The position numbers and the translations under genes were made by a program. A DNA stretch of 64,000 bases from assembly GCF_022014595.1 (NCBI RefSeq), contig NZ_CP091740.1, positions 4,328,200-4,392,199 of the forward strand. The letters run 5' to 3'. Origin of the DNA: Solitalea lacus. Lineage in GTDB: Bacteria > Bacteroidota > Bacteroidia > Sphingobacteriales > Sphingobacteriaceae. Under the pieces are notes generated by a model. The model ran no database searches, was not told the DNA's origin, and was given only the letters and a program-made list of their open reading frames with translations. Positions 53,870 to 61,500 of the stretch are shown here, piece by piece (position 1 is the first letter of the stretch; each line of letters starts with the position of its first letter).

Positions 53870-54892
53870 TTACAACACTGACCGAGCTTTTATATTTGAT
53901 TTTTGGGTAAACAATAGCGAGAAAAAGCCTAGTGATCCGAAGATAATTATCATCAACGTTTGCGTTCCATGCGAAATAGTTGCATAAGCCAAGCCATCTA
54001 TTTCTGCAATTCCATATAAAATCAATCCTTTAGAAACAATCCAATGAAAGGCCCCCAAACCACCCTGAACCGGAGCAGCCATACCTAAGCTACCAACAGT
54101 TAACACAAACAAAGCCGTTAAAAGAGTCAAGCTTGATGTTGGTGACAATGCAAAAAACATTGTATAAGTAGAAAACAAATAGAGCACCCACAATAAGAAT
54201 GTATACAAAAGAAACCCTGATGAGCTTTTTAACTTTCCAATGCTGGCAAGTCCATGAGAGATTCCCTCTAAAAGCCCCATTATTTTTTTACCTATTGCAG
54301 ACTGATAGACCTGATGTTTATATTTTTTAAAAATTATTATTGATAACACCAACAATCCAATTGATACTCCAACTGCAACAATCAACATTGAAGTGTTGCC
54401 CGTTAGCTTCTCAATAATGCCTTTAAGCAAGTTATCATAAACGAAGCTACTTATCCGATCAAACTGTAATAAGACTGTCAGCACCAAAATAGCTATCAAT
54501 GAAAGCAAATCGACCACCCGTTCAACTATAACTGTCCCAATCAATTTATCCATTGGAACTTTATCTGTTTTGGTCAAAGTACCACACCGCACCACTTCTC
54601 CTAAACGCGGAAAAGCCAAATTTGCGGCATAGCCTACCAACACGGCAATAAAGGTATTACTACTTTTAGGTTTATGCCCCAATGGTTCAATAAGCATATT
54701 CCAGCGTACGGCCCTTACATAGTGTGCCACCATAGTAACAATGGCAGAAATAGCAACCCAGTAAAAATTGGCTGACTTTAACTTCAACATGATCAGGGAG
54801 ATATCCTGCCCTTTAAACGCCAGATATAACATGGCAACACCCAACCCAATAAAGAATGAGTATTGCAAAACAGACTTAATGCTTTGATTCAA
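53870..54892 (-). CDS. YbhN-like/lysylphosphatidylglycerol-synthase-type integral membrane protein
   Basis: 340 residues with about eight helices. The motif AHYVRAVRWNMLIEPLGHKP, FIAVLVGYAANLAFPRLGEV and GLGAFHWIVSKGLILYGIAE are the family's conserved loops. Family members are the membrane half of MprF or transporters/regulators of lipids such as YbhN. No soluble synthase domain is present. It lies 6 bp after panD. Confidence 0.9.
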   Translation of the reverse strand: MNQSIKSVLQYSFFIGLGVAMLYLAFKGQDISLIMLKLKSANFYWVAISAIVTMVAHYVRAVRWNMLIEPLGHKPKSSNTFIAVLVGYAANLAFPRLGEVVRCGTLTKTDKVPMDKLIGTVIVERVVDLLSLIAILVLTVLLQFDRISSFVYDNLLKGIIEKLTGNTSMLIVAVGVSIGLLVLSIIIFKKYKHQVYQSAIGKKIMGLLEGISHGLASIGKLKSSSGFLLYTFLLWVLYLFSTYTMFFALSPTSSLTLLTALFVLTVGSLGMAAPVQGGLGAFHWIVSKGLILYGIAEIDGLAYATISHGTQTLMIIIFGSLGFFSLLFTQKSNIKARSVL

Positions 54893-54898
54893 TTGTTA

Positions 54899-55249
54899 TT
54901 ATTTAATTAAGCGATTTTGCTGATCTGGGAAAACAACTACGGGTTTATGCTTCTTGGCTTCTTCAAAATCCATAGTGGCATAAGAAATAACGATAACAAT
55001 ATCGCCAACCTGAACTTTACGAGCAGCAGGGCCATTTAAACAAACTGTACCAGTACCTCGCTCGCCTTTGATAATGTAAGTCTCAAAACGTTCACCGTTA
55101 TTGATGTTTACAATTTGTACCTTTTCATTTTCAATCATGTTAGCAGCATCTAGCAAATCTTCATCAATAGTGATGCTTCCAACATAATGCAATTCGGCCT
55201 GGGTTACTTTAACCCGGTGTATTTTAGACTTTAATACTTGGATCAACAT
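54899..55249 (-). CDS. panD: Aspartate 1-decarboxylase (pyruvoyl type)
   Basis: 116 residues. The self-cleavage site Gly24-Ser25 lies in [20 protein letters not shown], and Lys9 is present; cleavage makes the pyruvoyl cofactor from Ser25. [20 protein letters not shown] is the conserved core. It converts aspartate into beta-alanine for pantothenate and CoA synthesis. The -7 element is only about 9 bp before the ATG (55258-55265), so the transcript may be almost leaderless. Confidence 0.97.
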   Translation of the reverse strand: MLIQVLKSKIHRVKVTQAELHYVGSITIDEDLLDAANMIENEKVQIVNINNGERFETYIIKGERGTGTVCLNGPAARKVQVGDIVIVISYATMDFEEAKKHKPVVVFPDQQNRLIK

Positions 55250-55257
55250 AAGGGAGG

Positions 55258-55288
55258 CAAAATTAGTAAATGTATTTGGATGAAGAAA
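55258..55288 (-). promoter_or_regulatory. Promoter of panD
   Basis: On the minus strand: TTTC (55285-55288), a 19-base spacer and TAATTTTG (55258-55265). The -33 has one mismatch to TTTG. Further upstream, to about 55440, I see only AT-rich sequence. Confidence 0.5.
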
Positions 55289-55449
55289 ACCAATGAACGA
55301 ATGTTCGCAATTTCTAAATTAACCCTAATACCAACATTGTTAATATGATGAGTTAACTTTAATTAACATTAATAGTATACATTAACCTTATCGATCATCA
55401 AAAAATACAATTTATTTTTTGGATAATCCTATTACAACACACTCCAGCT

Positions 55450-55480
55450 AAAAAGCGGCTCCATTTCTGAAGCCGCTTTT
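55450..55480 (-). terminator. Terminator after the giant adhesin gene
   Basis: A 10-bp stem (aaaagcggct / agccgctttt) with a 10-base loop, about 23 bp after the stop of the giant gene; it ends in T-rich sequence on the minus strand. Confidence 0.75.
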
Positions 55481-55502
55481 CAATTAAGTTTTCAGGCATT
55501 AT

Positions 55503-58500
55503 TTATCGCATTATTACAACGAAACCTGAATAACTCGTCCATTTATTTGAATCACCTTTTACTTTAAGCACATAATAATAGGTTGCAGAAGGAAGGTCTG
55601 AACCATTCCACGTGCTATTATAATTTCTGCCCTTGTAAACTTCATTACCCCAACGATTATAAATATAAATCTCATTCTCTACCCCCGCTAGCCCATCAAT
55701 TATAAATGTTTCATTAACACCATCTCTATTTGGAGTGAATACATTAGGAATGAAAAATCCTAATATTAAACGACTATCGGTTGAAGTATTATTGGACATA
55801 TTTGGATCAAACTGGTTACCTCTAACGGTTGCAGTATTTACGATCCATCCACCTTTTGTTGACTTAACCTTTAAGGTAAGTGTTTGACGAGAATTTACAC
55901 TTAAACTGCCAAGATTCCAGGTTATTGTTCGATTAGCCGGATTAAAGGAGTAGGTTCCTACACTTGCAGAAGCATCTACAAACTCCAACTCAGAAGGCAA
56001 AACATCCGTTGCAACCACACCGGTAGCATTATTTACTCCATTATTTCCTACAGTAATCTGATATTCAAACACTTCGTCGCGTTTCAAATCGGTTCCCAAG
56101 GAAACTTTTGTAATTGCAAGATCTGTAGTAAGACGATTCACAGTAATTGTTACTGTTGCTACATTACTATTTGCGTTACCATCGTTTGCATTATAGGTAA
56201 AGGTATCAACACCGTAGAAGCCAATATTAGGAACATATGTAAATGAGCCATCAGCATTCAAAGTTAAAGAGCCATTTGTAGTAGTTGTGACCAAATGCGC
56301 TGTCAATGGATCTTTCTCAGGATCAGAATCATTCTTTAATATCCCAGAGGCTGGCTCGACAATAGAAACATTTTCTGTTGTAGTATAACTGTCATTAACC
56401 GCAATAGGCGGATTATTTACTGTAAAGCTCACATTGGCGGTGGCAGTTGCTCCACAAGGATCAGTAACTCTATAAGTGAATACCTCTACACCAGAAAATC
56501 CTGCAGCAGGAGTATAGGTAAACGATCCGTTAGCTTGTAAACTTAGCAAACCTCTATTAGTATTAGGCAAAACAATGTAAGTTAACGCATCACCATCTGG
56601 ATCTGAGTCATTTGTAGCCACTGTATTATTAATTGCAGTTCCAGCTAATGTACTAAAGGCCTCTCCAACTGCTACAGGAGCACGGTTACTACTGTTAATA
56701 GTAATACTGCGAACCACTGAACCACAAGCATTCGTTACTGTTACCTGATAAACACCCACACTCAGTCCATTCAAATTAGGCGCTGCAATCGATGCGCCGT
56801 CTTTGGCCCATGAAACAGAAGGATTATTTCCATCTGTTATGGTCAATATTGCTGCACCATTGTTGTTTGTTGGGCAGACAGCATCGCGGGTTTTGACAAA
56901 GGTAACCGCTGGTACCGTTGGCACGGCATTGATCACCACCGAGGTGGCACTGGATATACAGCCCGCCGCATCACGCGCCGTTACCGGATAGGTGCCCGGC
57001 GTCAGGCCCGCAAAGGTGGTCGAGCTCTGGTAGGTCGCCCCGTCGATTGAATACTCCATTCCTGCCACGCCCGTCACCCGGATCGTACCGGTGGCAAGCG
57101 TACAGCTAGGCTGCGCCGAGGCACTGGCCACTGGCGCTGCCGGTGCGTTTGGCACGGCATTGATCACCACCGAGGTGGCACTGGATATACAGCCCGCCGC
57201 ATTGCGCGCCGTCACCGGATAGGTGCCCGGCGTTAGGCCCGCAAAGGTGGTTGAGCTCTGGTAGGTCGCCCCGTCGATTGAATACTCCATTCCTGCCACG
57301 CCCGTCACCCGGATCGTACCGGTGGCTAGCGTACAGCTAGGCTGCGCCGAGGCACTGGCCACTGGCGCTGCCGGTGCGTTTGGCACGGCATTGATCACCA
57401 CCGAGGTGGCACTGGATATACAGCCCGCCGCATCACGCGCCGTCACCGGATAGGTACCCGGCGTTAGGCCCGCAAAGGTGGTCGAGCTCTGGTAGGTCGC
57501 CCCGTTGATTGAATACTCCAACCCTGCCACGCCCGTCACCCGGATCGTACCGGTGGCAACCGTACAGCTAGGCTGCGCCGAGGCGCTGGCCACTGGCGCT
57601 GCCGGTGCGTTTGGCACGGCATTGATCACCACCGAGGTGGCACTGGATATACAGCCCGCCGCATTGCGCGCTGTTACCGGATAGGTGCCCGGCGTTAGGC
57701 CCGCAAAGGTGGTTGAGCTCTGGTAGGTCGCCCCGTTGATTGAATACTCCAACCCTGCCACGCCCGTCACCCGGATCGTACCGGTGGCGACCGTACAGCT
57801 AGGCTGCACCGAGGCACTGGCCACTGGCGCTGCCGGTGCAGAATCAACCCTTACCGTGCTGCTCGCTGGCAATGACACACAGCTTGTGGCCGTATTGGTG
57901 ATGACTACACTATAGGTGCCGGCCACTGTGGTCGTGAAGCTGGCGACGTTACCCGGAGCAGGTACTCCTGCCGGTACGGTCCATGCATAATTATAGGCGC
58001 CCGCTGCACCTGGAGTGGCGGTAATCGTTGCTGGGCTACCTGCACAGACGGCCGGCGAGTTCACCGTTACCGTTGGCAAGGCCGGTGCGGTATTGATCAC
58101 CACCGAGGTGGCACTGGATATACAGCCCGCCGCATCACGCGCCGTTACCGAATAGGTACCCGGCGTTAGGCCCGCAAAGGTGGTCGAGCTCTGGTAGGTC
58201 GCCCCGTTGATTGAATACTCCATCCCTGCCACGCCCGTCACCCGGATCGTACCGGTGGCAAGCGTACAGCTAGGCTGCGCCGAGGCACTGGCCACTGGCG
58301 CTGCCGGTGCGTTTGGCACGGCATTGATCACCACCGAGGTGGCACTGGATATACAGCCCGCCGCATCACGCACCGTTACCGGATAGGTGCCCGGCGTTAG
58401 GCCCGCAAAGGTGGTCGAGCTCTGGTAGGTCGCCCCGTTGATTGAATACTCCATTCCTGCCACGCCCGTCACCCGGATCGTACCGGTGGCAAGCGTACAG

Positions 58501-61500
58501 CTAGGCTGCGCCGAGGCACTGGCCACTGGCGCTGCCGGTGCGTTTGGCACGGCATTGATCACCACCGAGGTGGCAGAGGAGATACAGCCCGCCGCATCAC
58601 GCGCCGTCACCGGATAGGTACCCGGCGTTAGGCCCGCAAAGGTGGTTGAGCTCTGGTAGGTCGCCCCGTCGATTGAATACTCCATTCCTGCCACGCCCGT
58701 CACCCGGATCGTACCGGTGGCAACCGTACAGCTAGGCTGCACCGAGGCACTGGCCACTGGCGTTGCCGGTGCGTTTGGCACGGCATTGATCACCACCGAG
58801 GTGGCGCTGGAGATACAGCCCGCCGCATTGCGCGCCGTCACCGGATAGGTGCCCGGCGTTAGGCCCGCAAAGGTGGTTGAGCTCTGGTAGGTCGCCCCGT
58901 CGATTGAATACTCCATTCCTGCCACGCCCGTCACCCGGATCGTACCGGTGGCGACCGTACAGCTAGGCTGCACACTGGCACTGGCCACTGGCGCTGCCGG
59001 TGCAGAATCAACCCTTACCGTGCTGCTCGCTGGCAATGACACACAGCTTGTAGCCGTATTGGTGATGACTACACTATAGGAGCCGGCCACTGTGGTCGTG
59101 AAGCTGGCGACGTTACCCGGAGCAGGCACTCCTGCCGGTACAGTCCATGCATAATTATAGGCGCCCGCTGCACCTGGAGTGGCGGTAATCGTTGCTGGGC
59201 TGCCTGCACAGACGGCCGGCGAGTTCACCGTTACCGTTGGCAAGGCCGGTGCGGCATTGATCACCACCGAGATGGCAGAGGAGATACAGCCCGCCGCATC
59301 ACGCGCCGTCACCGGATAGGTACCCGGCGTTAGGCCCGCAAAGGTGGTCGAGCTCTGGTAGGTCGCCCCGTCGATTGAATACTCCATTCCTGCCACGCCC
59401 GTCACCCGGATCGTACCGGTGGCGACCGTACAGCTAGGCTGCGCCGAGGCACTGGCCACTGGCGCTGCCGGTGCGTTTGGCACGGCATTGATCACCACCG
59501 AGGTGGCGCTGGAGATACAGCCCGCCGCATCACGCGCCGTTACCGGATAGGTACCCGGCGTTAGGCCCGCAAAGGTGGTTGAGCTCTGGTAGGTCGCCCC
59601 GTTGATTGAATACTCCATTCCTGCCACGCCCGTCACCCGGATCGTACCGGTGGCGACCGTACAGCTAGGCTGCGCCGAGGCACTGGCCACTGGCGCTGCC
59701 GGTGCGTTTGGCACGGCATTGATCACCACCGAGGTGGCGCTGGAGATACAGCCCGCCGCATCACGCGCCGTCACCGGATAGGTACCCGGCGTTAGGCCCG
59801 CAAAGGTGGTTGAGCTCTGGTAGGTCGCCCCGTTGATTGAATACTCCATTCCTGCCACGCCCGTCACCCGGATCGTACCGGTGGCAACCGTACAGCTAGG
59901 CTGCGCCGAGGCACTGGCCACTGGCGCTGCCGGTGCGTTTGGCACGGCATTGATCACCACCGAGGTGGCAGAGGAGATACAGCCCGCCGCATTGCGCGCT
60001 GTTACCGGATAGGTGCCCGGCGTTAGGCCCGCAAAGGTGGTTGAGCTCTGGTAGGTCGCCCCGTTGATTGAATACTCCATCCCTGCCACGCCCGTCACCC
60101 GGATCGTACCGGTGGCGACCGTACAGCTAGGCTGCACACTGGCACTGGCCACTGGCGCTGCCGGTGCAGAATCAACCCTTACCGTGCTGCTCGCTGGCAA
60201 TGACACACAGCTTGTGGCCGTATTGGTGATGACTACACTATAGGTGCCGGCCACTGTGGTCGTGAAGCTGGCGACGTTACCCGGAGCAGGCACTCCTGCC
60301 GGTACAGTCCATGCATAATTATAGACGCCCGCTGCACCTGGAGTGGCGGTAATCGTTGCTGGGCTGCCTGCACAGACGGCCGGCGAGTTCACCGTTACCG
60401 TTGGCAAGGCCGGTGCGGCATTGATCACCACCGAGGTGGCAGAGGAGATACAGCCCGCCGCATCACGCGCCGTCACCGGATAGGTACCCGGCGTTAGGCC
60501 CGCAAAGGTGGTCGAGCTCTGGTAGGTCGCCCCGTCGATTGAATACTCCATTCCTGCCACGCCCGTCACCCGGATCGTACCGGTGGCGACCGTACAGCTA
60601 GGCTGCGCCGAGGCACTGGCCACTGGCGCTGCCGGTGCGTTTGGCACGGCATTGATCACCACCGAGGTGGCGCTGGAGATACAGCCCGCCGCATCACGCG
60701 CCGTTACCGGATAGGTGCCCGGCGTTAAGCCCGCAAAGGTGGTTGAGCTCTGGTAGGTCGCCCCGTCGATTGAATACTCCATTCCTGCCACGCCCGTCAC
60801 CCGGATCGTACCGGTGGCAACCGTACAGCTAGGCTGCGCCGAGGCACTGGCCACTGGCGCTGCCGGTGCGTTTGGCACGGCATTGATCACCACCGAGGTG
60901 GCAGAGGAGATACAGCCCGCCGCATTGCGCGCTGTTACCGGATAGGTGCCCGGCGTTAGGCCCGCAAAGGTGGTTGAGCTCTGGTAGGTCGCCCCGTTGA
61001 TTGAATACTCCATCCCTGCCACGCCCGTCACCCGGATCGTACCGGTGGCGACCGTACAGCTAGGCTGCACACTGGCACTGGCCACTGGCGCTGCCGGTGC
61101 AGAATCAACCCTTACCGTGCTGCTCGCTGACAATGACACACAGCTTGTGGCCGTATTGGTGATGACTACACTATAGGTGCCGGCCACTGTGGTCGTGAAG
61201 CTGGCGACGTTACCCGGAGCAGGCGCTCCTGCCGGTACAGTCCATGCATAATTATAGACGCCCGCTGCACCTGGAGTGGCGGTAATCGTTGCTGGGCTGC
61301 CTGCACAGACGGCCGGCGAGTTCACCGTTACCGTTGGCAAGGCCGGTGCGGCATTGATCACCACCGAGGTGGCAGAGGATATACAGCCCGCCGCATCACG
61401 CGCCGTTACCGGATAGGTACCCGGCGTTAGGCCCGCAAAGGTAGTTGAGCTCTGGTAGGTCGCCCCGTTGATTGAATACTCCATCCCTGCCACGCCCGTC

